Assembly (NCBI GenBank): GCA_044224925.1
Contig: JBGAJM010000001.1
Location: 886,152-950,151 of the forward strand
DNA from: Kapaibacterium sp044224925
GTDB lineage: Bacteria; Bacteroidota; Ignavibacteria; Kapaibacteriales; Kapaibacteriaceae
Direction of reading: 5' to 3'
Length of the DNA stretch: 64,000 nt
Part shown: positions 24,988 through 34,900 of the stretch, piece after piece
Numbering within the stretch: position 1 is the stretch's first letter
Layout of the letters: each line of letters begins with the position of its first letter
Translations under genes and position numbers: made by a program
Notes under the pieces: generated by a model
Database searches by the model: none
The model's input: the letters and a program-made list of their open reading frames with translations, nothing else
What the model was told of the DNA's origin: nothing

Positions 24988-26442
24988 TTATCGACCCATT
25001 GCGTGACGGAGTGAAAGAACGCCCACCGTTCCGAAGCCCATCAGGAACATGAGCTGGAATGGAATGGCAGAGATCTCGGAGTAGCTGATCGAGGTTGCGA
25101 TACCGATGGCGAAGTAGACGGCCAAACCCAGCTCCAGCACAACAGCGAAGCCGATCTTCTTTTGCACGTACTTCTTCTTCTTCCATTCGTCGTTCGCCTC
25201 TTCGATGCGGAACTTCGGTGTGCGCTTGAATTCCGTCTTCTTGCCCACCAATGCTTCGAGCACGGCGCGACTGTTGTTCACGGCAAGTCCCATGGAGCCG
25301 GCCATGAAGACTGGGAAGAGGAGCAGACGACGGCGCCAGTCCAAGTGGATGGCACGTTGTGCATACATGTAGAACATGAACGTCGAGATCGAGGCGAGCA
25401 CGAAGATCGACATCATGTTGAAGTAGGTATCGTAACCACCCGTGGTGTTCTTGATGATCACCAACGGAAGATTGAGGAAGGCCACCAACATGATGAACGG
25501 GAAGACGATGTTGCTCGTCAGGTGCACCGTGCACTCAAGCTTCACCTTGAGGGCCACGCTGCTGCGCCATACTTGTGGCAGCAACTTGATGGCCGTTTCC
25601 ACAGCGCCCTTCGTCCAGCGGAACTGTTGCGTCTTGAGCGAGTTGATGTCGGCGGGAAGTTCAGCAGGCGACGTGACGTCGTTCAAGAACACGAACTTCC
25701 ATCCGCGCAGTTGGGCGCGATACGAAAGGTCGAGGTCTTCTGCCAACGTATCGGAATGCCAGTTGCCGGCATCGAGGATCGTCGACTTTCTCCATACACC
25801 GGCCGTGCCGTTGAAGTTGATGAAGAAGCCGGCCTTGTGGCGGATCTGCTGCTCGATCACGAAGTGACCGTCGAGTGCCAATGCCTGGGCGCGTGTGAGG
25901 AACGAATACTCTTCGTTCAAGTGCTCCCAACGTGTTTGCACCATGCCGATCTGATTGTCGACGAAGTATGGCAAGGTCTTGCGAAGGAACTCCGGCTTTG
26001 GAACGAAGTCGGCATCGAAGATGGCAACGTATTCACCCTTTGCCTTCTCGAGACCTTCCTTCAGGGCTCCTGCCTTATAGCCGGAGCGGTCGACGCGATG
26101 GATATGCTTGATATCGTATCCCAGTGCTGCATACTCGGCCACGAGTGCCCGTCCAACGTCCACGGACTCGTCGGTGGAATCGTCAAGCAACTGGATCTCC
26201 ATGCGGTCCTTCGGATAATCCATGGCGCAGACGGACTTCACGAGTCGGTCCACCACATACATTTCATTGAAGACCGGCAACTGGATCGTTACCATCGGCA
26301 CATCGGTGCCCAATTCGATCGGTTCGTGGTGAGCGATCTTCTGGACCTTGTGATAGTAGTAGATCATCACAAGTCCGTGCAGACCAAAGGCGAACAGCAC
26401 ACACAACGAAAGGAAGTACAAAAGCAGGAGCATGTCTTCCAT
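24988..26442 (-). CDS. Membrane-embedded processive family 2 glycosyltransferase
   Basis: A 484-residue membrane glycosyltransferase of the cellulose-synthase/mannan-synthase-like GT2 group. An N-terminal helix (MLLLLYFLSLCVLFAFGLHG) precedes the catalytic domain with the D, DxD, D, QxxRW set: IQLLDDSTDES, AIFDADFVPK, TLAEDLDLSYR and TQQFRWTKGA. C-terminal helices follow (IVFPFIMLVAFLNLPLVII and three more). No PilZ domain and no bcs partner genes are present, so it is not a standard cellulose synthase; it could make a surface or lipid-linked glycan. The start at 26442 is chosen for its GGAGG site. LptE upstream suggests an envelope role. Confidence 0.9.
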   Translation of the reverse strand: MEDMLLLLYFLSLCVLFAFGLHGLVMIYYYHKVQKIAHHEPIELGTDVPMVTIQLPVFNEMYVVDRLVKSVCAMDYPKDRMEIQLLDDSTDESVDVGRALVAEYAALGYDIKHIHRVDRSGYKAGALKEGLEKAKGEYVAIFDADFVPKPEFLRKTLPYFVDNQIGMVQTRWEHLNEEYSFLTRAQALALDGHFVIEQQIRHKAGFFINFNGTAGVWRKSTILDAGNWHSDTLAEDLDLSYRAQLRGWKFVFLNDVTSPAELPADINSLKTQQFRWTKGAVETAIKLLPQVWRSSVALKVKLECTVHLTSNIVFPFIMLVAFLNLPLVIIKNTTGGYDTYFNMMSIFVLASISTFMFYMYAQRAIHLDWRRRLLLFPVFMAGSMGLAVNNSRAVLEALVGKKTEFKRTPKFRIEEANDEWKKKKYVQKKIGFAVVLELGLAVYFAIGIATSISYSEISAIPFQLMFLMGFGTVGVLSLRHAMGR

Positions 26443-26502
26443 ACGTATCGATCCTCCAAAATGAAAAGCCAAAGGGGGTTCCTCCGGCCATTCACCGGAG
26501 GG

Positions 26503-27039
26503 TCACCAATCTGTTACCAATTGCAAGAGAACATCGTCTGAGATCTGTCGGATCGCCTCGCGAACAGCTTCGTCTCGTTCGGTGGAGGCGTTGGCCGCAT
26601 CGTACACGCCAAAGCGTTCGAACGTTTGCTTCCAGACCTGTTTGTTCTTGACCGCGTCGAAGAACTCCACCTCGATCGCCACCACGATCTTCCGCTGCCC
26701 TTCTCGGTCGGCGTCGGACACGTTCAGGATCTGATCCTTGATGCGTACGATCACCGGCGAAAGTCGTGCATCGCCATTCTCTTCGATCACTTGAAGCGAA
26801 TTGTCGGTGCGGAATCGGCGGAGCAACGTCTCGGTCGACACTTCACGGTAGGCTGGATTTCCGAATCCTGAACGGTCGACCGTTGAAGCGATCGAGATCG
26901 TTTTCAAATGGTCCGGAACCGAGCCGCCGCGAAATGAGTAACAGGCAGTTGCTGCTACTGCCACGACGATCATTGCGACATGCGAAACTATCGGTAGCAC
27001 GGTGTTGCCATGATGAAGCTTGGATGAAAACAAATTCAT
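26503..27039 (-). CDS. lptE: LptE-like LPS-assembly lipoprotein
   Basis: A 178-residue lipoprotein. After a rather long N-terminal segment the hydrophobic stretch ends in AATACYSFRGGSVPDHLKTISI. A cysteine followed by YSF.G.S.P..LKTI is the hallmark of Bacteroidota-type LptE, the outer-membrane lipoprotein that plugs LptD. The remaining text (RDEAVREAIRQISDDVLLQL at the C terminus) fits the LptE fold. The lipobox (ATAC) is not ideal. It lies 9 bases after an MBL hydrolase gene and 60 bases before the GT2 gene. Confidence 0.8.
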   Translation of the reverse strand: MNLFSSKLHHGNTVLPIVSHVAMIVVAVAATACYSFRGGSVPDHLKTISIASTVDRSGFGNPAYREVSTETLLRRFRTDNSLQVIEENGDARLSPVIVRIKDQILNVSDADREGQRKIVVAIEVEFFDAVKNKQVWKQTFERFGVYDAANASTERDEAVREAIRQISDDVLLQLVTDW

Positions 27040-27048
27040 GTGGTGCGC

Positions 27049-27681
27049 TTATTGAACGAATGGATTGGAAACCCGCTCTGTGCCTAGTGTTGTGGCCGGT
27101 CCATGACCTGGATACACGGTCAGATCGTCGGTCAGTGTGAATAACTTGTCGTGAATGGAATCGAGCAACACATCCATGTCCCCTCCCGGCAGATCGCACC
27201 GCCCCACACTTCCGGCGAAGAGCGTATCGCCGACGAAGACGCGATGGTGTGCCGCATCGACAAAACACAGCCCGCCTTCTGTATGTCCGGGCGTGGCCAG
27301 TACGTCGAACTGCATCGCACCGAAGCGCAACACCTCACCACCTTGCAACACATGCGTTGGAACGACGGCACCGATGGTGAACGGCAAGGGCCACACGGTA
27401 TGTGCCATCGGATCGGTCAGTCGGTACACATCGGCGGCGTGCACATACACATCGCACCCCGTTGCCGCCACCAACGTCGACGCATCGGCCGTGTGGTCCC
27501 AATGGGTATGGGTAAGGAGCAGGGCGGCAAGGCGCACGTTGTCCGTGCGCAGTTGATCGAGCATGGCGTCGGTGACGCACTGCGGTGCATCGATCGCCAC
27601 GGCCAGGCCATGGTCGGCGTCGACAAGAAGATATCCGATGGTGGCCACAGGGCCGGCTTCGTAGGCGTACAAGGTGATCAT
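27049..27681 (-). CDS. Metallo-beta-lactamase-fold hydrolase (glyoxalase II-like)
   Basis: A 210-residue MBL-fold enzyme. The zinc motif THTHWDHT is intact (about residues 61-68), followed by the downstream ligands in LATPGHTEGGLCF, FVGDTLFAGSVGR and VYPGHGP. The layout matches the short hydroxyacylglutathione-hydrolase-like group, which lacks the C-terminal glutathione-binding domain; the natural substrate is therefore open (thioester or glyoxal detoxification is a common guess). ATG at 27681 is used; TTG codons further upstream are in frame but less likely. First gene of the MBL-lptE-GT2-FAH operon. Confidence 0.9.
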   Translation of the reverse strand: MITLYAYEAGPVATIGYLLVDADHGLAVAIDAPQCVTDAMLDQLRTDNVRLAALLLTHTHWDHTADASTLVAATGCDVYVHAADVYRLTDPMAHTVWPLPFTIGAVVPTHVLQGGEVLRFGAMQFDVLATPGHTEGGLCFVDAAHHRVFVGDTLFAGSVGRCDLPGGDMDVLLDSIHDKLFTLTDDLTVYPGHGPATTLGTERVSNPFVQ

Positions 27682-27741
27682 AAGAGGCAACAACAAGGAA
27701 CAAGGCCTGCAAACTCGGAAAGATTAATGGATTGCAAACCG

Positions 27742-27749
27742 TATTTTGG
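27742..27749 (+). promoter_or_regulatory. -7-like element, methyltransferase gene
   Basis: TATTTTGG (7 of 8 match to TAnnTTTG), ending 6 bases before the ATG at 27756. Another candidate leaderless promoter. Confidence 0.45.
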
Positions 27750-27755
27750 CCCCCT

Positions 27756-28535
27756 ATGAGCTTTCAATCGGTAAATCAAGACTGGGAAGGATTGGCCAAG
27801 CACGATGCAATGTGGGCCATTCTCACGAGTCCGGAAAAACAAGGCAACAAGTGGGGCAACGAAGAGTTCTTCGAGGCCGGACGGTATGAGATCTCCGTGG
27901 TGTTCGACCTGCTGAAGGAGTTGAAGGCGCTGCCGGTTGACAATGAGCTCGCACTCGATTTCGGATGCGGCGTGGGCAGACTCACGCAGGCGCTCGGCAA
28001 TATCTTTCGCTCGGTGCACGGGATCGACGTGTCCCCTACCATGATCGCCAAGGCCACGGCACTCAATGCGGCGCCCGACACGGTGCAGTTCCGCGTGAAC
28101 GACACGACCGTCCTGCCCTTTCCGCCCTCCAGCTTCTCCTTCATCTACACCAGCATCGTCCTGCAGCATATTCCCTACCCGCAGCAGGTGGAGTACATCG
28201 CCGAGTTCGGACGTCTGCTCAAGCCCGGTGGGACGCTGGTGTTCCAGATCCCGACCAAGGACATTCGGCAGATCTCGCTCCTGCAGCGCATCAAGAGCAC
28301 GGTGCGGATCCGCGAGCGGCTGTCCAAGATCGGCATCGGCACCTTCCATCACATGCAGATGAATTCGGTGCCCGAGGCCGAGATCCATGCCGTGATCAAG
28401 GCGGCAGGGTGCGAGGTGGTGGGCCATCGCTACACCAACCACACGGATGTGGGCTTTGGCGGACGCCTGCGGTTCATGGAGCGGGCCCAGAGCAAGGACT
28501 ACGAGAGCAGTCTCTTTATAGTCCGTAAATCGTGA
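27756..28535 (+). CDS. Class I SAM-dependent methyltransferase
   Basis: A 259-residue methyltransferase with motif I LALDFGCGVGRLTQAL, motif II-like GIDVSPTMIAKA, SFIYTSIVLQHIP at motif III/IV and the LLKPGGTLVFQIP strand. This is the Methyltransf_11/25 type used on small molecules; the acceptor is not predictable. ATG at 27756 is preferred over an upstream in-frame codon because the -7 element covers that region. It is divergent from the MBL-lptE operon and followed 39 bases later by nuoA. Confidence 0.9.
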   Translation: MSFQSVNQDWEGLAKHDAMWAILTSPEKQGNKWGNEEFFEAGRYEISVVFDLLKELKALPVDNELALDFGCGVGRLTQALGNIFRSVHGIDVSPTMIAKATALNAAPDTVQFRVNDTTVLPFPPSSFSFIYTSIVLQHIPYPQQVEYIAEFGRLLKPGGTLVFQIPTKDIRQISLLQRIKSTVRIRERLSKIGIGTFHHMQMNSVPEAEIHAVIKAAGCEVVGHRYTNHTDVGFGGRLRFMERAQSKDYESSLFIVRKS

Positions 28536-28574
28536 CAGAGTTGTAATTTCGTCGAGTTCAACACGAGAAGCCCC

Positions 28575-28931
28575 ATGCTAGAACACTACCTTCCGCTCAT
28601 CATCATGATCGCCATCGGCGCGATCTTCGGCCTGAGCAACATCATCATGGCGGAGATCCTCGGACCGAAGCGAAGCACGCGTGCCAAGCTGTCGACGTAC
28701 GAGTCCGGGATGGAACCCATCAAGAGCGCACGGGAACGATTCACCGTGAAGTTCTATTTAGTTGCCATGATGTTCATCCTCTTCGATATCGAAGTGGTGT
28801 TCATGTATCCATGGGCCGTGCAGTTCAAGTCGCTGGGCATGTATGGCTTCACCGCCATGATCTTGTTCATGGTGCTCTTGTTCAGCGGCTATCTCTACGT
28901 TGTGAAAAAGGGAGCACTCAAATGGGATTGA
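28575..28931 (+). CDS. nuoA: NADH-quinone oxidoreductase subunit A
   Basis: Complex I membrane subunit, 118 residues, three helices. Family marks are clear: TYESGMEPIKSARERFTVKF in the loop and FILFDIEVVFMYPWAV in helix 2, with the conserved acidic residues. It overlaps nuoB by 10 bases. A possible -7-like TAATTTCG lies about 25 bases upstream of the ATG. Confidence 0.96.
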   Translation: MLEHYLPLIIMIAIGAIFGLSNIIMAEILGPKRSTRAKLSTYESGMEPIKSARERFTVKFYLVAMMFILFDIEVVFMYPWAVQFKSLGMYGFTAMILFMVLLFSGYLYVVKKGALKWD

Positions 28932-29455
28932 ACGATCAACTACAGCGCGACGGATTCGTGATCACCACGGTAGAGTCGCTGATCACGTGGGCACAGGCGA
29001 ACTCATTGTGGCCAATGCCCATGGGCATCAGCTGCTGCGCCATCGAGATGATGGCCTTCGGAGGTCCGCGTGCCGATGCATCGCGGTTCGGTTCCGAGCG
29101 CTTCTCCTTCTCGCCACGTCAGGCCGATCTGATGATCGTTGCCGGTACGGTCACGTACAAGATGTCGTGGGTGGTTCGCAAGATCTGGGACCAGATGCCC
29201 GACCCGAAGTGGTGCATTGCCATGGGCGTGTGCACGAGCACGGGCGGCATGTTCCGCAGCTATCCTGTGGTGCAAGGGATCGATCAGTTCCTTCCCGTCG
29301 ACGCCTACGTCTCCGGCTGTCCGCCACGTCCCGAAGCACTCATGAAGGCGCTGCTCTTTATCCAGGAAAAGATCAAGAGCCAGTCGCACCCAACATTGAT
29401 CAACCTTGGCAAGGACAGTGGCGACGTGCGCCGCAGCGATCTCGTCACACCGTAA
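28922..29455 (+). CDS. nuoB: NADH-quinone oxidoreductase subunit B
   Basis: Complex I peripheral-arm subunit, 177 residues, holding cluster N2. The four ligands are present: the adjacent pair GISCCAIEM (Cys38, Cys39), MGVCTSTGGM (Cys104) and VSGCPPRPEAL (Cys133). The start is the ATG inside the end of nuoA, giving a 10-base overlap. nuoC, D, H, I do not follow; a terminator comes ~50 bases after the stop, so nuoAB is a separate two-gene unit. Confidence 0.97.
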   Translation: MGLNDQLQRDGFVITTVESLITWAQANSLWPMPMGISCCAIEMMAFGGPRADASRFGSERFSFSPRQADLMIVAGTVTYKMSWVVRKIWDQMPDPKWCIAMGVCTSTGGMFRSYPVVQGIDQFLPVDAYVSGCPPRPEALMKALLFIQEKIKSQSHPTLINLGKDSGDVRRSDLVTP

Positions 29456-29504
29456 CGAGCGCTCGGTCTGCTCTCTCGACGTCAGGAACAAGATGATTAC
29501 GATG

Positions 29505-29537
29505 AACGCCGGACCGAATGGTTCGGCGTTTTTTTTT
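29505..29537 (+). terminator. Intrinsic terminator after nuoAB
   Basis: AACGCCGGACC-GAAT-GGTTCGGCGTT with one G-T pair, then seven more T. The next gene begins at 29554, leaving only 16 bases for a separate start. Confidence 0.9.
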
Positions 29538-29553
29538 CAAGGGATCGAAGAAC

Positions 29554-30726
29554 ATGATGACGCACACAACCTGGACATCCCGGCCACGACGCGTGATCGG
29601 GATCATGACGGGCACCTCGCTGGACGGGATCGACGTGGCGTTGTGTACCATTGGCATTGAGGACGGTCGACATTCCGTTGTCCTCGATGCCTTTGCCACC
29701 TTCCCCTACTCGGATGCCTGCTTGCAACTTGTGCAGACGGTGCTCACGGAACCGATCCGTGCGGCTGAGGTCTGCGATCTTGACGTTGCCCTCGCTGCCG
29801 ACATGGCCACTGCCGTCGAACAGGTGTTGCAGGAGAACAAGGTGGACCGTGCCGAGGTGGACCTTGTGTCCGTACACGGACAAACGATGTGGCACGCACC
29901 ACAACCGCATACTGTTGGCGCTCACACCATGGGAAGCACATGGCAGGCAACGAACATCTCTGCCCTTGCCACCCTGCTCAACCTCACCGTGATCGGTGAT
30001 CTTCGCACGGCCGATGTGGTGGTGGGCGGACAAGGCGCGCCGCTGGTGCCGATGTTCGATCTGCACACGTTGGTGCATCCCGAGCGCACACGCGTGGCCT
30101 TGAACATTGGCGGCATGGCGAACTGTACGATCCTTCCTCCGACGGCTTCGGTGGACACGCTCGTGGCCTTCGATACGGGTCCGGGCAACGTGCTGATCAA
30201 CGCTGCCATTCGCAAGACGTACGGCAAGGCATTCGATACGAACGGCGATGTTGCACGTGCCGGCAATGTGATCGCCTCGATGTTCGACGAGCTCACGTCG
30301 CATCCGTTCTATGCGATGGAGCCTCCGAAGTCCACCGGACGGGAGATGTTCGACGATGCCTATGCCGCCGTCATGGTGAAGCGCTACGGACATCCCAGCC
30401 TGCCGATGGAAGATCTGGTGCGGACGATGACGGAGTGCACGGCCTGGAGCATTGCCGATCACATCCAACGCTATGCGCCTCAGGCCGACGATGTGATCGT
30501 GAGCGGTGGCGGTGCGCACAACACGTTCCTGATGGAGCTCTTGCGCGATCGGCTGCCGACAATGAACGTTCTGCGCAGTGACGATGTTGGCATTCCGTCC
30601 GACGCGAAAGAGGCCATGTGCTTCGCCTATCTCGGTTGGCGATCCCTGGCCGGTCTGCCGGGCAACATACCGTCGGTGACCGGGGCATCGAAAGCCGTCG
30701 TCCTCGGAACCGTCAGCGCTTCGTAA
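29554..30726 (+). CDS. anmK: Anhydro-N-acetylmuramic acid kinase
   Basis: Phosphorylates and opens 1,6-anhydro-MurNAc released in cell-wall turnover, giving MurNAc-6-phosphate. The 390-residue product has the AnmK N-terminal phosphate loop GIMTGTSLDGIDVALC, LVSVHGQTMWH, the NIGGMANCTILPP segment, AFDTGPGNVLINAA and VIVSGGGAHNTFLM. The length fits the family. AAGGGA lies upstream of the paired ATG codons at 29554/29557. It sits between nuoAB and an acyl-CoA dehydrogenase without obvious partners such as murQ. Confidence 0.94.
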   Translation: MMTHTTWTSRPRRVIGIMTGTSLDGIDVALCTIGIEDGRHSVVLDAFATFPYSDACLQLVQTVLTEPIRAAEVCDLDVALAADMATAVEQVLQENKVDRAEVDLVSVHGQTMWHAPQPHTVGAHTMGSTWQATNISALATLLNLTVIGDLRTADVVVGGQGAPLVPMFDLHTLVHPERTRVALNIGGMANCTILPPTASVDTLVAFDTGPGNVLINAAIRKTYGKAFDTNGDVARAGNVIASMFDELTSHPFYAMEPPKSTGREMFDDAYAAVMVKRYGHPSLPMEDLVRTMTECTAWSIADHIQRYAPQADDVIVSGGGAHNTFLMELLRDRLPTMNVLRSDDVGIPSDAKEAMCFAYLGWRSLAGLPGNIPSVTGASKAVVLGTVSAS

Positions 30727-30731
30727 CTTTG
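30724..30731 (+). promoter_or_regulatory. -7 element, acyl-CoA dehydrogenase
   Basis: Perfect TAACTTTG, overlapping the anmK stop codon, 33 bases before the ATG at 30765. No TTG at -33. Confidence 0.5.
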
Positions 30732-30764
30732 CGAATTCCCATCACCAACAACATCCCTACCGCC

Positions 30765-31913
30765 ATGTTTTCCTTGCAGTTCTCCGAAACCCATGAAATG
30801 ATCCGCGACACGGCCCGCCAATTCGCGCAGGACGAGATCGCACCAACGGCCATCGAACGCGATAAGAACGGCGAGTTCCCGTACGAGATCACGAAGAAGC
30901 TTGGAGAGCTTGGGTTCCTGGGCATGATGGTCTCGCCCGAATGGGGCGGCTCTGGCCTTGATGCCTTGAGCTATGTGATCGCCATGGAAGAGATCTCGGC
31001 CGTGGATGCGAGTTGTGGCGTGATCATGTCGGTGAACAACTCATTGGTCTGCTGGGGACTCGAGACCTATGCCACCGACGCGCAAAAAGAGAAGTGGCTC
31101 CGTCCCCTCGCTTCCGGTCAGGTCCACGGCGCCTTCTGCCTTTCCGAACCCGAAGCCGGCTCCGATGCAACATCGCAACACACCACGGCCACGAAGGTGG
31201 ACGGAGGATGGTTGTTGAACGGCACGAAGAACTGGATCACGAACGGACAAACGGCCAGCACCTACTTGGTGATGGCACAAACGAATCGCGAGCTGAAGCA
31301 TAAGGGCATCACGTGCTTCATCGTCCCACGCACGGCAGAAGGATTCGAGCCGGGCATCAAGGAAGACAAGCTCGGCATCCGCTCGAGCGATACCTGCTCG
31401 ATCGGTCTGACGAACGTCTTCGTTCCCGATGATCAAGTGCTCGGCGGCGAAGGTGTTGGATTCAAGATCGCCATGGAGTCGCTCAACGGCGGACGGATCG
31501 GTATTGCTGCACAAGCACTTGGCATTGCCAAGGCCGGGAGTGAGATCGCCACGAAGTATGCCACGCAACGCAAGGCATTCGGCAAACCCATTGCCGATCT
31601 GCAGGCCATTCAGATGAAGATCGCCGACATGGCAACGCGCGTGGAAGCTGCACGCTATATGGTGTATCGCGCCGCATGGATGAAGGATCAGCACATGAAC
31701 TACATCAAGGCGGCCGCACAGGCAAAGTTGCTTGCGTCGACAACGGCCGTGCATGTAGCGCTCGAAGCCATTCAAGTTCACGGCGGCTACGGCTACGTTC
31801 GCGAGTACATTGTGGAACGCCTCTTGCGCGATGCGAAGATCACCGAGATCTACGAAGGCACGAGCGAGATCCAGCACATTGTGATCGCTCGCGAACTCCT
31901 CAAGGAATTGTAA
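30765..31913 (+). CDS. Acyl-CoA dehydrogenase
   Basis: FAD flavoenzyme that introduces the 2,3-double bond in acyl-CoA. The 382-residue product shows the N-terminal helical domain (FAQDEIAPTAIERDK), the FAD/substrate segment AFCLSEPEAGSDATSQ, GTKNWITNG, the R.AFG.P motif (TQRKAFGKPIADLQ) and the C-terminal VHGGYGYVREYIVERLLRDA with the catalytic glutamate in YEGTSEIQ. This reads like a short-chain/butyryl-CoA-type enzyme. The thiolase at 38015-39187 and the CoA-transferase at 47594-48877 fit the same acyl-CoA metabolism but are not in its operon. Confidence 0.95.
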   Translation: MFSLQFSETHEMIRDTARQFAQDEIAPTAIERDKNGEFPYEITKKLGELGFLGMMVSPEWGGSGLDALSYVIAMEEISAVDASCGVIMSVNNSLVCWGLETYATDAQKEKWLRPLASGQVHGAFCLSEPEAGSDATSQHTTATKVDGGWLLNGTKNWITNGQTASTYLVMAQTNRELKHKGITCFIVPRTAEGFEPGIKEDKLGIRSSDTCSIGLTNVFVPDDQVLGGEGVGFKIAMESLNGGRIGIAAQALGIAKAGSEIATKYATQRKAFGKPIADLQAIQMKIADMATRVEAARYMVYRAAWMKDQHMNYIKAAAQAKLLASTTAVHVALEAIQVHGGYGYVREYIVERLLRDAKITEIYEGTSEIQHIVIARELLKEL

Positions 31914-31921
31914 GGCGGCAC

Positions 31922-31931
31922 GGCGGCAAGG
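31922..31931 (+). repeat. Copy of the recurrent decamer GGCGGCAAGG (intergenic)
   Basis: The only non-coding copy of a decamer I found 12 times by eye. Plus strand: 3498, 4945, 7041, 7543, 9865, 23976, 27523, 31922, 34908, 47475. Minus strand: 15525-15534 and 22667-22676. Here it lies between two converging stop codons, preceded by the near copy AAGGCGGCAC. Function unknown. Confidence 0.75.
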
Positions 31932-31934
31932 CCA

Positions 31935-34900
31935 CTACGGTAATCGAATACCGAGCTTCACTTCCCACTCTTTCTGATAGCGTGTGATGTTCCCCGTGTT
32001 GCTCACGGCACGGGAGAACTCTGCCTCGAAGTACTTCAAGATCGTTGCCTCGTTCAGCTCCGAGAGCGGGACGATCACCGTGATGTTGTTGTTCGCCGAG
32101 ATGTCGGACACCGTGCCGCTCCATCGGTAGGTGACGTTACCGAAGAGCTGACCGGAAAGCGTGAGCTTGGACTGACTGAGGTCCGACCCAACGTCGAGCT
32201 GAGCGTTCTGGATCACACCACCAACACCGGCCAGCATCTCACCGAGTGCATTCGTTGCGACGGCGGACAAACTCGCATTCACTTCGCCGACCACATTGCC
32301 CTGTCCACCCTGCTGCAATTCGTCCTGCGTGCGGTTGAGCAGGATGAGCATGAGCGCATCGCTCTTGACACTGTTCGAATCGGTACCAACAACTTCTTTG
32401 TCATTGCGGAACAATCGGAACTTCGCGTCCGGAAGTTGTTTTGTTCCTGTGATATCGATCACCACGCGATAGTCCTCACGTCCACCCTTCGGCGGTGGAA
32501 GCATGCGGTTGCCATTGTAGACAGCACGCAGCTTCAACGACGGGTTCGTGAGTCCGCCGGCACTGAAGTCCAACTCTCCACTTGCCGAGAACGGCTTGAA
32601 GAACTTATAGGTACTCGTGCCTTCCTTCAGCTTCATCTTTCCATGCATGTTCGTGCCGCTACCAAAGGAACCTGTGAACTCAAGTGGAATGCGCGGATCG
32701 CTCAGTTCCAGATCGGCGATCAGGATCTCGGTAACACCCAAGACCATGGTGATCAAGAATCTGCTCTTGAAGTAGATGTTCAGGTTGAACTCCAACAGGT
32801 CCATGAATCCTGCCGTCGGACCGGAGAAGGCGCTCTTCAAGGCACGAAGGATCTGCGACGAATCCACTTGCTCACGTTTCGTTGTATCCACCCGAGCACG
32901 CGGGCGCACACGGTCTTCGAGTGACGGGAAGGCATAGTTCAAACTGTCGTCCGGAGAGATGTACGTGAACGACGTCACGCGACGCTTTGTGGACGAACGC
33001 TCTTGCGGGAAGACCACGTCGCCGTAGATCACGATGAGATCTCCGTCAAGATGCGGTGCATCGAGACGTCCGTAGAAGTGCAGCGGACTCTTGCCGCTGG
33101 CCACGACCACGTCGCCATAGACGTCCGGACTGCGAGCCACCGACTGCATGTTCATGACGGCCAGTCCGGGTGTGGTGACCGTGAAATCCACCGACTCCAC
33201 ACTCAATCCGTTGAACGTGACCGTGCCCTTGGCATTGGCGATTCCCTTGTTGTCCTTGCGCAGAATGTCACGAGACAGGTTGCGCATCACGATGGTATCG
33301 ATCAAGAGCTGTTCCCCTTCGAGGCGCATCACACCATCGGCGTTGTACGACATACCGGTGGATGAAGCAACGAAGCTCGCATTCTTGAATCTGGCATTGC
33401 CCGTGAACTTCACATCATCCGGCGTGGTGCCCTTGACGGAGATCATGGCATCGGCCTGTCCGCGCAGTCGCTCAATGGCCGGCAAGAATGGTTCCACCAC
33501 GGCCATGGAGAGCTTGTTGGCCAGAAGTTGAATGTCCATGGGCCGTCCATCGATCATGCGCTCCGGCACGTTCACAAAGCCAAGATCCAGCGGCACCGTG
33601 TTGATCTTCAGGTTCAAGGCCTCGACGAGTTTGGTACTGTCGCCACTCGTGATGGTTGCCAACCCGGTGACCGTTCGATCGGCATGTTTCAGCGACACGG
33701 CCAGTGCACCGATCTTCTCGGCATTGTACGATACATCCTTTGCGGCAAGATCGAGTGTGATCACCGGATCTCTCCATGTGCCATTCACGGTGGCCGTGGC
33801 CTTCGTCATGAATCCGCGCAAGAGCTTGAGCGGCGATGATGACAACTCCGGAGCATACTTGAGAATGTCGCGCAGGTTGAAGTTCTCGACCACGACGTTG
33901 GTGTTGGCAAAGATGGAATCAGACAGGAGACCGGTGACGGTGATCGTTTCTGCAAACGGTCGCTGTGCCACCAGTCCTTGCACGTTGTACACCTTGTTGC
34001 TCGCGGTGATCGTGGACGGCTGCGTGGTTCGCCACAGCAGATTGCGCGTTGGGTCAAGCGTGAACTCCATGGAATCCAGCTGGAGCGACAGCATCTCGTC
34101 GTACAGCGCAAGATCGGCCACCACGCCAAAGTGCATCTCGTTCACACCGCTCGAGGCACGAAGCGATCCCTTGTTATTGGCGAGCGCCAGATCGATGCTC
34201 GGAGAATGCAGTTTCGTTGTTCCTACCTGCAGTACTGAATAGCACGCTGCATGAATGCTCAAACTGTCAAGCGTTGGGACGGTGACGATGTTGTTCGTCG
34301 ACGCATGGATGCTCGCCACGAACGGGTCGGCGGTGATGAGAAGTGAATCCGTTGCGATGCGCAGATCGCGGATGTTGGCCGTGTCCAGTGTGAACGAGAT
34401 ACCACCGGTCGTCGACGACGACATATTGCCATTGAGCGAACCGGTGAACATGAGTTGTACATCGGGAATGAAGACGGCAAGAGGAGAAACATCGTAGGCC
34501 ACAACGTTGAAGGTGGCCTCCATCGGCTGGATCTCTTTCGTGAAGGTACGGATGGGTCGCACGGGCCCGATCACATGACGGATGGAGTGTACGACCAGAT
34601 CTGCCGTGGTGGTGGCCATGGCTGAGATCACATCGAGCAATGCCGAAGGTGCGTAGTTGCCATCGACGCGAGCACTCAGAATGGGATGACGTCCACGCAC
34701 GGAGATCGCATCGAAGGAGATCGATCGTCGACCATCCTCGCGTTTGCTCACCACGTCGGTGGTGAACGGCATCATGGCCCGGTCGTTGAGCATGAACTCA
34801 GTGGTCGTGGCATGCAGTTCCAACTCCATACTGTCGAGTTCGATATCATGCCCACGGATCGTCACATCAGAACTCAGGCGTGAAGGCATCTGATCATCAT

